DNA from: Chitinophagales bacterium
Lineage (GTDB): Bacteria; Bacteroidota; Bacteroidia; Chitinophagales; Saprospiraceae
Direction: 5' to 3'
NCBI GenBank assembly: GCA_022360175.1
Contig: JAKSDI010000093.1
Coordinates: forward strand, 1 to 64,000
DNA length: 64,000 nucleotides
The position numbers and the translations under genes were made by a program. Each line of letters opens with the position of its first letter. Within the stretch, counting starts at the first letter, position 1. Below the pieces are notes generated by a model, which saw only the letters and a program-made list of their open reading frames with translations, ran no database searches and had not been told where the DNA came from. Shown here piece by piece: positions 36,449-44,396 of this stretch.

Positions 36449-36478
36449 ACTAACGGGCAAGATTAATCGAGTAACGGG
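36449..36478 (-). promoter_or_regulatory. LytTR-type direct repeats upstream of kinase copy A
   Basis: ACTAACGGG (36449-36457) and AGTAACGGG (36470-36478) repeat with a 21-base period. On the minus strand they read CCCGTTAGT and CCCGTTACT, fitting the known LytTR site pattern (GTT core, two direct repeats on one helix face). Same pair at 39756 and 40137. Confidence 0.65.
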
Positions 36479-36487
36479 AAGAAAAAA

Positions 36488-39400
36488 TCAGTCTATTTCG
36501 GGAATATTAATAATAACTTTGGTACCCTTAGGATTTCCAGAGTGATCAAATAAATCTTCGATATTAAATTGAATGTCAAAATCTTCAAATTTCCTGAGAG
36601 CACTAAGCCGTTCTTCGGTGATTTGGGTTGCCCTGGATTTGTAGTTTCTTTTTGATTGTTTTTTTATTTCACCCGCTTTTTCTCTACCAATACCATTATC
36701 TTCTATAATACATTTTAAAGCCCCATTATCTTCTTTTTTGATATTGATGCTCAATAAACCTTCTCCATCTTTGTGGAATAATCCATGGTTAATGGCATTT
36801 TCGACAAAAGGCTGAAGTAACATAGAAGGCAGGAAGGTATTGTGAGTACTGATATCTTCAGCTACAGTTAGTTGATAATCAAATTTCTGTTTAAATCGAA
36901 TTTTTTCCAGCCGTATGTATGTATTTAGAAGTTCGATCTCGTCTGCCAGTTTGATATATTTGTTTTTGGATGACTCGAGGAAAAGCCGCATGAGGTGGCC
37001 AAATTGTGCCAAATAATCATCCGCCAATTCTTTTTTATTGGTTTGTATAAAGTATTGAATGGCCCCAAGAGCATTAAAAACAAAGTGAGGATTCATTTGA
37101 GCCTGAAGTGCCTGTAGTTCTAAAGCTGCAAACTGTTTGTTTATTTTAGTTTCCCATTCCGCTTTTTGCTGAATGTTGCGTATCCTCCATAGGTATATGC
37201 CAATAATGATAGCCGTAATAGCTAAGACAAGCGCTGCATAAAAAAGTTTGGTCTGCCACCATGGAGGGGAAATTATAATTTCGATAGGATTAAGTGCTGC
37301 ACTTTTAATGCCTTGTATATCAGTAGCAATCAGGTTGAAAGTATAAGTTCCAGGAGCTAGGTTACTATAACGGATAGAACGATTGGTCGTAACAATGGTA
37401 GAACGATCCGCTCCCATGAGTTGATATTCATATTGGATATTGCCAAAGCTTTTATAAGAAAGAGCAGTGAAGAAAAATTCCAGTTCGTTTTGATCATGAG
37501 TCAAATGATAGATATTATCTTTCTTTATTTTCTCTCCATTAATAAGTATTTGATCAAGGTATAGGGTAGGAGCCGTACTATCATAATGAACCATTTGCCG
37601 CTGGATTTGGGTGAGGCCCTCACTCGTGCCAACAAAAATATATTGACTATCAGCTATTACAGAATTAGCTTCCCTGGTCACTAATCCAGAATTTACATTG
37701 TAGATATTGACCACTGCAGATTGATCAAGTGGTTTTCTTTGCTCAATTTGTTTGACCCCGTAGTTGGTCGCAATCCAAATATATTCGTCTTCACTGATAA
37801 ATACATCTTGTATGATATCATCTTCTGTTCCAGAAATACAAAAAGCATTTTTTCCATTATATGCGACCAGCCCATAACCATCGGTACCCGCCCAAAGAGT
37901 ATTGTCACTGCCTACTTCTAAGTCCCAGATGTTTTTACCATTGAGCAGCTTTATGTCATCATGGAAAGTATAAATGTCATTTTTGAAACTCCCCAAACCA
38001 TCGTTATGGCCAAGCCAGATGGTTTCAGAAGAATCATAGGCAACAGAATATGTCCGCTTATGAGCTAAGAACTGAATGGTAGCAGTATCACTTGAAAGGA
38101 TGCAGCGATATGGAAAGAAACCTCTTCCTACTATTAATTCATTTTTATGTTTATTCCAAAAAAGGTCTTTACCTACACTAAATAGATATTTAATAGTGCC
38201 AGTACCTTCAGTGGGGGGCGATTTTCTTTTCAGACTTTTAGCATCGAATTTAAATAGATTCTTTATCTGACCTTCTAATGACTGGACTTTTTGTGTAGAT
38301 AGCTCCATATGAAAGATACCGTCACTTTGTCTGATAAACCAAAGATTGTCTTTAGATGCATCAATGGATTTAATAATTGGGATATCATTATATTGAGAAG
38401 AACCGCTACACAAGAGCGTAGTCGTTGAATATGGAGGAGATAATTCATAAATATTGCCTTGACGGCTACCTAAATAGATTGTCTGATTAAAGTAATCCAT
38501 ACAATTAATGGCATTGTCACCTTTAACAGCCAGAGATAATTGTAAAGTGTTTCGTTCTTGAGCACTTAATAAATAGACACCTTTTTCTTTACTGGTAATC
38601 CAGATATTGCCTGCTCGGTCTTTGAAGATTCGTTCTAATTGTATATCAGAGGAAATCTTGGGCTTAAAAATGTCAATAATATTTGCTTTCTCATTTACGA
38701 TAAGTAAGCCAAGATTAGTTTGTATTTGTAATATATCGTCTTGAAGATAAAAACGGACAAAATCAGGTAATCCGCCCAGATGCTCTTTCATGTTGATTTT
38801 ATTGACATGCTTTGATTCTAAATCTAAACAATAAATTAGGCTATCATTAATGGGCTTTATATACAATTTATCCTGAAAGAACCGATAGGAATTAAAAGTT
38901 CGATTAGAAAGATTTTTAGTTTCTTTTTTATTGAGATTGTGAAAGAAAAATGTATCGATAAGATGACCGTGGGAAGTTCCAATAAAAGCTTGCTGGTCTT
39001 GTTCTTTAAATCCTAAATAGTGACCAGGAGCAAAATGATAACTGTAATTGGTCGGGTATCCTGACTGCAGCAGCTGTGCTGTTTTGGGGTAGTCCTTCAT
39101 CAAAGTGTCTATAGTATGAGCACTTGTAAAAAATAATTCCACACCTCTGTTTTGAAGAGCCCACACCTCTTTTCCATTAGAAAGAATACTATGAGGATTA
39201 TAAATTGGAGTATCTATCCTGGAAATAGTGATGAAACTATCTCTTTCGACATCCATTATCACAAGTTCTCTGGCAAAACTATGAAACCATAGCTTACCAT
39301 ATTGATCTTCTGTAATATAAAAGATGTCATTAGTTGGTAGGCCATCCTTTACTGTATAGGTTTTAAATTCATATCCATCAAAACGCGCAATTCCTTTTTC

Positions 39401-39562
39401 GGTATAAAACCAGATATAGCCTCTACTATCTTGCATGCCACCATATACGGCATTGGAAGGAAGTCCATCATCTACCGTATATCTTTTATAGCTATATTCC
39501 TGAGCATTAGAGGTGAATCCTAGGAATATCAAAAAAAGAATAAGGATAGAAGATTGTTGCAT
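36488..39562 (-). CDS. Propeller-sensor histidine kinase, LytS-type (copy B)
   Basis: A 1024-residue paralogue of copy A with the same layout: signal peptide, propeller repeats (GLPSNAVYGGMQDSRGYIWF near the N-terminus), Y_Y_Y domain (about 690-775), membrane segment (about 785-806) and kinase domain with phospho-His in QAQMNPHFVFNALGAIQYF and IEDNGIGRE. The kinase half is almost the same as in copy A, but residues about 110-235 and the middle propeller blades differ much more, suggesting changed ligand recognition with a shared output. No second response regulator is present, so both kinases may act on the single LytTR regulator at 32432-33193. The stop lies about 230 bases before copy A. 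Confidence 0.92.
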   Translation of the reverse strand: MQQSSILILFLIFLGFTSNAQEYSYKRYTVDDGLPSNAVYGGMQDSRGYIWFYTEKGIARFDGYEFKTYTVKDGLPTNDIFYITEDQYGKLWFHSFARELVIMDVERDSFITISRIDTPIYNPHSILSNGKEVWALQNRGVELFFTSAHTIDTLMKDYPKTAQLLQSGYPTNYSYHFAPGHYLGFKEQDQQAFIGTSHGHLIDTFFFHNLNKKETKNLSNRTFNSYRFFQDKLYIKPINDSLIYCLDLESKHVNKINMKEHLGGLPDFVRFYLQDDILQIQTNLGLLIVNEKANIIDIFKPKISSDIQLERIFKDRAGNIWITSKEKGVYLLSAQERNTLQLSLAVKGDNAINCMDYFNQTIYLGSRQGNIYELSPPYSTTTLLCSGSSQYNDIPIIKSIDASKDNLWFIRQSDGIFHMELSTQKVQSLEGQIKNLFKFDAKSLKRKSPPTEGTGTIKYLFSVGKDLFWNKHKNELIVGRGFFPYRCILSSDTATIQFLAHKRTYSVAYDSSETIWLGHNDGLGSFKNDIYTFHDDIKLLNGKNIWDLEVGSDNTLWAGTDGYGLVAYNGKNAFCISGTEDDIIQDVFISEDEYIWIATNYGVKQIEQRKPLDQSAVVNIYNVNSGLVTREANSVIADSQYIFVGTSEGLTQIQRQMVHYDSTAPTLYLDQILINGEKIKKDNIYHLTHDQNELEFFFTALSYKSFGNIQYEYQLMGADRSTIVTTNRSIRYSNLAPGTYTFNLIATDIQGIKSAALNPIEIIISPPWWQTKLFYAALVLAITAIIIGIYLWRIRNIQQKAEWETKINKQFAALELQALQAQMNPHFVFNALGAIQYFIQTNKKELADDYLAQFGHLMRLFLESSKNKYIKLADEIELLNTYIRLEKIRFKQKFDYQLTVAEDISTHNTFLPSMLLQPFVENAINHGLFHKDGEGLLSINIKKEDNGALKCIIEDNGIGREKAGEIKKQSKRNYKSRATQITEERLSALRKFEDFDIQFNIEDLFDHSGNPKGTKVIINIPEID

Positions 39563-39623
39563 TATTGAAAAGCGCTTTGCAGATTATTTTATTGAATAGT
39601 TTAGGGTTTGTGATAAAACAAAA

Positions 39624-39652
39624 TTAGCGAACTATTTGGTACAGTTCGCTAA
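39624..39652 (-). promoter_or_regulatory. Conserved inverted repeat upstream of kinase copy B
   Basis: TTAGCGAACT and AGTTCGCTAA, 10-bp perfect arms with a 9-base loop, 62-90 bases upstream of the copy B ATG. Equivalent position to the repeat before copy A. Confidence 0.6.
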
Positions 39653-39755
39653 CGGGATTAAAATAAATTGAAAGAGCGCGATAATTTCGTTAGTGATATA
39701 GTAGTATAATAATATAAAGATATATAATGTTACATTGTTAGTAAACTCACTTTTG

Positions 39756-39785
39756 ACTAACGGGCAAAGTGGTAAGAGTATCGGG
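39756..39785 (-). promoter_or_regulatory. LytTR-type direct repeats upstream of kinase copy B
   Basis: ACTAACGGG (39756-39764) and AGTATCGGG (39777-39785), again 21 bases apart, about 195-225 bases upstream of the copy B ATG. Confidence 0.6.
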
Positions 39786-39797
39786 AAAAAAGTATTA

Positions 39798-39947
39798 TTA
39801 CTCTATTTCAGGAATGATAATAATGACCTTTGTACCGTTTGGATTACGTCCATCATCTACCGTATATCTTTTGTGTTTGTACTCCTGAGCATTGGCAGTA
39901 CATCCCAGGCATATCAGAAATAGAAGGAGGGCAAATGATTGGTACAT
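39798..39947 (-). pseudogene. Scar of a third propeller kinase (N- and C-terminus joined)
   Basis: A 49-codon reading frame whose first 33 residues match the kinase signal peptide and first propeller residues (MYQSFALLLFLICLGCTANA, then EYKHKRYTVDDG) and whose last 16 residues match the kinase C-terminus (RNPNGTKVIIIIPEIE, compare GNPKGTKVIINIPEID in copy B). About 970 residues in between are missing, in frame. The upstream block with the inverted repeat and LytTR repeats is kept. It is best explained by an internal deletion in a tandem copy; whether the mini-protein is still made and exported is unknown. Confidence 0.9.
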
Positions 39948-40010
39948 TGTAGAAAAGCGCTTTGCAGATTGTTTTATTCAAATAATATTTAGGTTTGTAA
40001 TAAAACAAAA

Positions 40011-40039
40011 TTAGCGAACTATTTGATACAGCTCGCTAA
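40011..40039 (-). promoter_or_regulatory. Conserved inverted repeat upstream of the kinase scar
   Basis: TTAGCGAACT and AGCTCGCTAA, one mismatch in the 10-bp arms, at the same distance from the scar's ATG as in copies A and B. Confidence 0.55.
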
Positions 40040-40136
40040 TGGGATTGAAATAAATTGAAAGAGCGCGATAATTTCCTTAGTGATTATTGCGAATCTAAAG
40101 ATATATCATATTGCATTGTTAGTAAACTTACTTTTG

Positions 40137-40166
40137 ACTAACGGGCAAAATCATGAGATTATCGGG
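40137..40166 (-). promoter_or_regulatory. LytTR-type direct repeats upstream of the kinase scar
   Basis: ACTAACGGG (40137-40145) and ATTATCGGG (40158-40166), 21 bases apart, third occurrence of the pair in this locus. Confidence 0.55.
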
Positions 40167-40170
40167 CAAT

Positions 40171-40202
40171 AAAAAAGCCAAACTATTAGGAAGTCTGGCT
40201 TT
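40171..40202 (-). terminator. Rho-independent terminator after the GlsB-like gene
   Basis: On the minus strand AAAGCCAGACT pairs with AGTTTGGCTTT (one mismatch) and is followed by TTTTTT (40171-40176 on the plus strand is A-rich). It lies just downstream of the gene at 40231-40494 and separates it from the kinase locus. Confidence 0.75.
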
Positions 40203-40230
40203 AGTCAACTTTTATCCTTTTAGTGTATCC

Positions 40231-40494
40231 CTATACCTTAATATTCAGCTTGTCAGCTAGGTATTTGTGATAAACGAACAAAACTATGATCGCACCAACA
40301 GTAGCAATAATAAGGCTACCGAGTAGCCCACTACTTTGAATGCCTACCAATCTGCCTGCAAAACCGCCGACAAAAGAACCAATGATACCAATTACCAGAG
40401 AAGATATCCAACCTCCGGTTTCATTTTGAGGTGTAACTAATTTGGCTAGTGCGCCTGCTGCTAAACCAATGAGCAGCCAGTAAATCAGACCCAT
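40231..40494 (-). CDS. GlsB/YeaQ/YmgE-family stress membrane protein
   Basis: An 87-residue, glycine-rich inner-membrane protein with three hydrophobic segments and the family pattern LLIGLAAGALAKLVTP, GIIGSFVGGFAGRLVG and LIIATVGAIIVLFVYHK. Family members are small stress-induced proteins once annotated as transglycosylase-associated; the molecular role is not known. It follows ligA on the same strand after about 70 bases and ends at a good terminator. Confidence 0.9.
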   Translation of the reverse strand: MGLIYWLLIGLAAGALAKLVTPQNETGGWISSLVIGIIGSFVGGFAGRLVGIQSSGLLGSLIIATVGAIIVLFVYHKYLADKLNIKV

Positions 40495-40565
40495 AGTAAG
40501 TAGTTTTTCGTTGGAAAATTGAATACAGCATAAAACTGTAGCTTCAATATAAGAATAGTCTGCCT

Positions 40566-42710
40566 TTACTTCAATAGTTGAATGAATTCTTCTTCTGTAA
40601 GAATTTCTACGGTTCCCAGCGCTGTTGCCTTTTTTAACTTGGATCCTGCTTTCTCACCAGCTACCAAAATATTTAGATTACCACTTACTGCGCTAATATT
40701 TTTTGCACCTGCTGCTTCCGCTTTTTCCTGGGCCTCTTTTCTTCCCATTGTTTGAAGCGTACCCGTAAAAAGGATTGTTTTGCCAGCAAACGGGCCATCT
40801 CCAGAAACAGCTTTAGGTATATCGTCTTCCGTTTGTGTCAGGTTGACGCCTAGTTCTTCCATCTCCTGAAGCAATGAAACATTATGGCCTTCTGTAAAGT
40901 AAGCAATTACATTTTCACCGACCTTGGGGCCAATTTCGTGAATGTTAGTAAAACTTTCCAGCGTCCAATCTTTCAGTTCTAGCACATGTTTGATTTCTGC
41001 TGCTAATAATTTAGACACCTTTTTACCCATATGGTGAATACTCAGGCTATGCAGCAATCGATGAATAGGATTTTTCTTAGCTTTTTCGATAGAGGCTTTT
41101 AAGTTTTGAGCTGACTTCTCTCCAAAACCTTCCAGTTGGGATATCTTTTCATAGTCCAGGCGATATACATCCGCAAGTGTCCTTAGCCAGCCTAGCTCAT
41201 AAAAGCGTTCAATAATTGATTTGCCCATGCCATCAATATCCATGGCATTTTTCGAGACATGGAAGATGATTTTCTGCAGATTTTGAGCTCCACATACACA
41301 GTTAGGACAGCGCCAGGCAGCTTCTCCTTCTTCTCGCTTTAGAGGTATTGCTTCGTCCGTATCATTGATTGGGCAATAGCGTGGAAATTCGATTGGAGTT
41401 TCAGTACCATCTCTTAATTCATCCATTGCTTTGACAATGTAAGGAATCACATCACCCGCACGCTCTACCAGAACGGTATCACCCAATCTTAAATCCTTTC
41501 CTGTAATGAAATCTTCATTGTGAAGAGAAATAGAAGAGACGGTAACACCAGCAAGCTGTACGGGCTCAATTTTTGCAACCGGAGTAATAGAACCTATTTT
41601 ACCAACCTGATATTCTACATGTTGCAAACGACTGGTAGCTTGCTTTGCCTTAAACTTATAAGCGATTGCCCAGCGAGGGTGATGACTGGTATATCCTGTG
41701 CGCTCTTGTAATACGCGGTCATTTACTTTGACTACCATGCCGTCTATCTCATATTCATAAGACTCTCTGCGTTCTTCCCATGCTTGACAGAACTCAACGA
41801 CTTCTTTTATATTCTTGCCTACTTTACGCTCCGCTTTATCTTTATTAGGGACTTTAAAACCAAGTTGAACCAACATGTCCAGGCTAGCTTCATGGGTAGC
41901 AAATTGATCACTTATATCATTACCGGATTCGTCTACAGCATATCCCAGTGTATAAATAAAGGCTTCCAATCCTCTTTGCTCTACTTCTTTGGGATCTTTC
42001 ATACGTAGTCCACCAGTAGCTGTATTTCGGGCATTTGCGAAAAGCGATTGTCCTTCTTTTTCTCTGGCTTCATTGATTTTTACAAATTTATCTTTCCTAA
42101 TCAAGACCTCGCCCCTCAATTCTACCTTATAGATACCATATTTTTGAAAATCCGCCTTTAAGGGTATCGACCGTATTACTTTGGCATTATTGGTGATCTC
42201 TTCTCCCATGGTGCCATTTCCCCGCGTAGCCGCTCTGGTTAATAATCCATTTTCATAAACCAATGCGATACTACCACCGTCGTATTTTGGTTCTACAGCA
42301 TATTCAATAGCTTGGTCTTCTGGTAGATTGGCATATCTTTTTATCTGTGCATCAAATTCAAAGAGGTCATCCCCATTGTAAGAATTAGCTAATGACAACA
42401 TAGGTGCCAAGTGTTCTACTGACGAGAAATCACTTGTAAGATCAGTAGATACTCTTTGAGTAGGCGAGTCTGGAGTAATCAGCTCAGGAAATTCCTGTTC
42501 TATCTTTTCCAACATTTTGAATAACTGATCATACTCATAATCACTAATCACCGGATCATTTAAAATATAGTATCTGTGTTCGTGATATATGATCAAATTG
42601 CGCAGTTCTTCCGCTCTTTCAATTACAGGGCGCTGATTAATTGCACCTTCTTCCGATAGAAATTCCTTAGAAAGATTGTAAAAGAATCTTTGTTTTTCCT
42701 GGCTATACAT
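40566..42710 (-). CDS. ligA: NAD-dependent DNA ligase
   Basis: A 714-residue replicative DNA ligase that seals nicks using NAD. The Ia domain HEHRYYILNDPVISDYEYD (43-61) is intact, the adenylated Lys is K142 in EPKYDGGS, and OB-fold, zinc-finger, helix-hairpin-helix and C-terminal BRCT domains (from about 640, GPFAGKTILFTGTLQTMGR) follow in order. The zinc finger is unusual: the first pair reads CPIN and not CPxC, while the second cluster reads CPNCVC and so supplies three Cys. The start at 42710 is the only ATG preceding the Ia domain. A lipoprotein gene precedes it by 6 bases. Confidence 0.97.
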   Translation of the reverse strand: MYSQEKQRFFYNLSKEFLSEEGAINQRPVIERAEELRNLIIYHEHRYYILNDPVISDYEYDQLFKMLEKIEQEFPELITPDSPTQRVSTDLTSDFSSVEHLAPMLSLANSYNGDDLFEFDAQIKRYANLPEDQAIEYAVEPKYDGGSIALVYENGLLTRAATRGNGTMGEEITNNAKVIRSIPLKADFQKYGIYKVELRGEVLIRKDKFVKINEAREKEGQSLFANARNTATGGLRMKDPKEVEQRGLEAFIYTLGYAVDESGNDISDQFATHEASLDMLVQLGFKVPNKDKAERKVGKNIKEVVEFCQAWEERRESYEYEIDGMVVKVNDRVLQERTGYTSHHPRWAIAYKFKAKQATSRLQHVEYQVGKIGSITPVAKIEPVQLAGVTVSSISLHNEDFITGKDLRLGDTVLVERAGDVIPYIVKAMDELRDGTETPIEFPRYCPINDTDEAIPLKREEGEAAWRCPNCVCGAQNLQKIIFHVSKNAMDIDGMGKSIIERFYELGWLRTLADVYRLDYEKISQLEGFGEKSAQNLKASIEKAKKNPIHRLLHSLSIHHMGKKVSKLLAAEIKHVLELKDWTLESFTNIHEIGPKVGENVIAYFTEGHNVSLLQEMEELGVNLTQTEDDIPKAVSGDGPFAGKTILFTGTLQTMGRKEAQEKAEAAGAKNISAVSGNLNILVAGEKAGSKLKKATALGTVEILTEEEFIQLLK

Positions 42711-42716
42711 GGACGA

Positions 42717-43385
42717 TTATTGTTTGTAAACGCAGAATACCTGATTGGTTTTGGCTTCCTGATAATTGTTTAAATGAATAGCGACTACTTCTTCATAACC
42801 AACAGCATCTTCTTCACAGGTGGGAAGATTGTCAATCTTATCGGGATTGACAAAACGTAACACATACAACCACCCGTTTTTGAGTAGTACATTATTATAC
42901 TTGGTATAGTAAGAGAAATTACCATTCTGGATATCAAACAAACGGATATCTCTATTGATGATACTACTCCCTTTATCTATAATCAGGTGTTTCTGGGCAT
43001 CATAACCTAAAAAAAATAAATGATTTTCTTGTGAAACATCGATCCATTCTTCCATCCCTTTCGGTCGATACTGGATATTTTCTCCAGAAAGGGCACTATG
43101 TCCTTGTGTACGTACTTCTACTGATCCATAATCAAAATAACGGCCATTACCAGCAATTTTAACAGAGTCAGGTGACTGTGTACCATTAATGATACCGACA
43201 TTATATTCTAAAATAAAGTCAGTCTCGGGATCTATGAGATCAGGAACTTCTGCAGAGCTTGGTTGATGATCATCCGTATTTTGATTAGTTACTGTGGGCT
43301 CTGTATTTTGAGTGACATTGGGCTCTGAGTTACAAGCTCCCAATAGCAACAGTAATGGAATGAGGAATAATGAATTGAGTTTCAT
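42717..43385 (-). CDS. Putative lipoprotein
   Basis: About 222 residues from the ATG at 43385, which places the lipoprotein signal (FLIPLLLLLGAC) at the N-terminus; an upstream in-frame start at 43427 would bury it. A Thr/Asn/Pro-rich linker follows the Cys, then a beta-rich domain of about 170 residues with no recognised family. It ends 6 bases before ligA on the same strand, so the two may be co-transcribed, although functional linkage is not evident. Confidence 0.7.
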   Translation of the reverse strand: MKLNSLFLIPLLLLLGACNSEPNVTQNTEPTVTNQNTDDHQPSSAEVPDLIDPETDFILEYNVGIINGTQSPDSVKIAGNGRYFDYGSVEVRTQGHSALSGENIQYRPKGMEEWIDVSQENHLFFLGYDAQKHLIIDKGSSIINRDIRLFDIQNGNFSYYTKYNNVLLKNGWLYVLRFVNPDKIDNLPTCEEDAVGYEEVVAIHLNNYQEAKTNQVFCVYKQ

Positions 43386-43517
43386 GAAATGGTTTTTGTA
43401 AAGCGACAGAGGTATATAATATTTCAAAAAATTCTAAGCAATGATCAAAAAGATTTACTGTTTCTCGGTGAAGGCAAGAAACATAAAATATAGACTAATT
43501 TTTGAAGAGTATGAGTA

Positions 43518-44348
43518 CTAAGTAAAATGCTTTAGCATAATAACTTCTTTCTCACTCAAATGGCGAAACCATCCTCTGGGAAGGTCTTTTTTGGTCAAAC
43601 CAGCAATATAGACTCTATCCAATTTCATTACCTCATACCCTAAGTGTTCAAAAATTCTCCGTACTATGCGATTACGGCCTATATGAATTTCTATTCCTAC
43701 TTCTTTTTTATTGCCTCTTTTGTTATAACCAACAGCATCTACAGGGGTAAAGCCATCTTCCAGAGTCAACCCTTCTCTAATACGTTCTATATCTTCTTCA
43801 CTGACCTCTTTGTCCAATACTACATGATATACCTTTTTAGTTTCATGGCTGGGATGGGATAGTTTTTTGGTTAAATCCCCATCATTGGTCATAAGCAGGA
43901 GCCCTGTAGTTTCTCTATCTAGCCTACCCACAGGAAATATACGTTCTTTTACACGATCACCTATGATATCCATTACCGTTTTTCTTCCTCTTTCGTCTTT
44001 TACAGTAGTGATATAACCTCTGGGTTTATTAAGTAAGAGGTATACTTTTTTTTCTTCTGGCTTGATCAGTTTTCCTTTAAACTTTACAACATCATTTTTT
44101 TGTATCTGGTATCCTGGCTCTAGGATTTTTTCTCCATTTACGCTTACCAATCCGTCTTTGATATAAGTAGCGGCTTGTCTTCGAGAGCATATACCACAAT
44201 GCGCAACGTATTTATTCAAGCGCATTCCTTCTGTAGATTCGGTATTAGGCAAAGGGGCCGCTTTCTTCTTTTTTTGATTAAAAGAAGAACGTTTCTTGGA
44301 GCCTACATTCTTTCTCCCCCTGGAATACTTGTTGTTATCTCTAGGCAT
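43518..44348 (-). CDS. RluB/RsuA-family 23S/16S rRNA pseudouridine synthase
   Basis: About 276 residues from the ATG at 44348, preferred to a GTG at 44366. A strongly basic N-terminal tail of about 40 residues (RGRKNVGSKKRSSFNQKKKK) precedes an S4 RNA-binding domain (MRLNKYVAHCGICSRRQA). The catalytic domain has GRLDRETTGLLLMTNDGDL with the catalytic Asp. This is the RsuA/RluB/E/F group, which isomerises a uridine in rRNA; the target position is most likely that of RluB. The gene starts 49 bases after the dnaB stop on the same strand. Confidence 0.9.
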   Translation of the reverse strand: MPRDNNKYSRGRKNVGSKKRSSFNQKKKKAAPLPNTESTEGMRLNKYVAHCGICSRRQAATYIKDGLVSVNGEKILEPGYQIQKNDVVKFKGKLIKPEEKKVYLLLNKPRGYITTVKDERGRKTVMDIIGDRVKERIFPVGRLDRETTGLLLMTNDGDLTKKLSHPSHETKKVYHVVLDKEVSEEDIERIREGLTLEDGFTPVDAVGYNKRGNKKEVGIEIHIGRNRIVRRIFEHLGYEVMKLDRVYIAGLTKKDLPRGWFRHLSEKEVIMLKHFT

Positions 44349-44396
44349 TTTTTTTCTTTTGACCACTTATATTAATTGCTGAAGCTATTTCAAAAG

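Noticed and set aside
39735..39923. Plus-strand reading frame of 62 codons near the kinase scar
   Set aside because: It overlaps the scar antisense, starts in the control region and has no family similarity; the minus-strand reading explains the sequence.
41520..42008. Plus-strand frames inside ligA
   Set aside because: Antisense shadows of ligA without any family signal.
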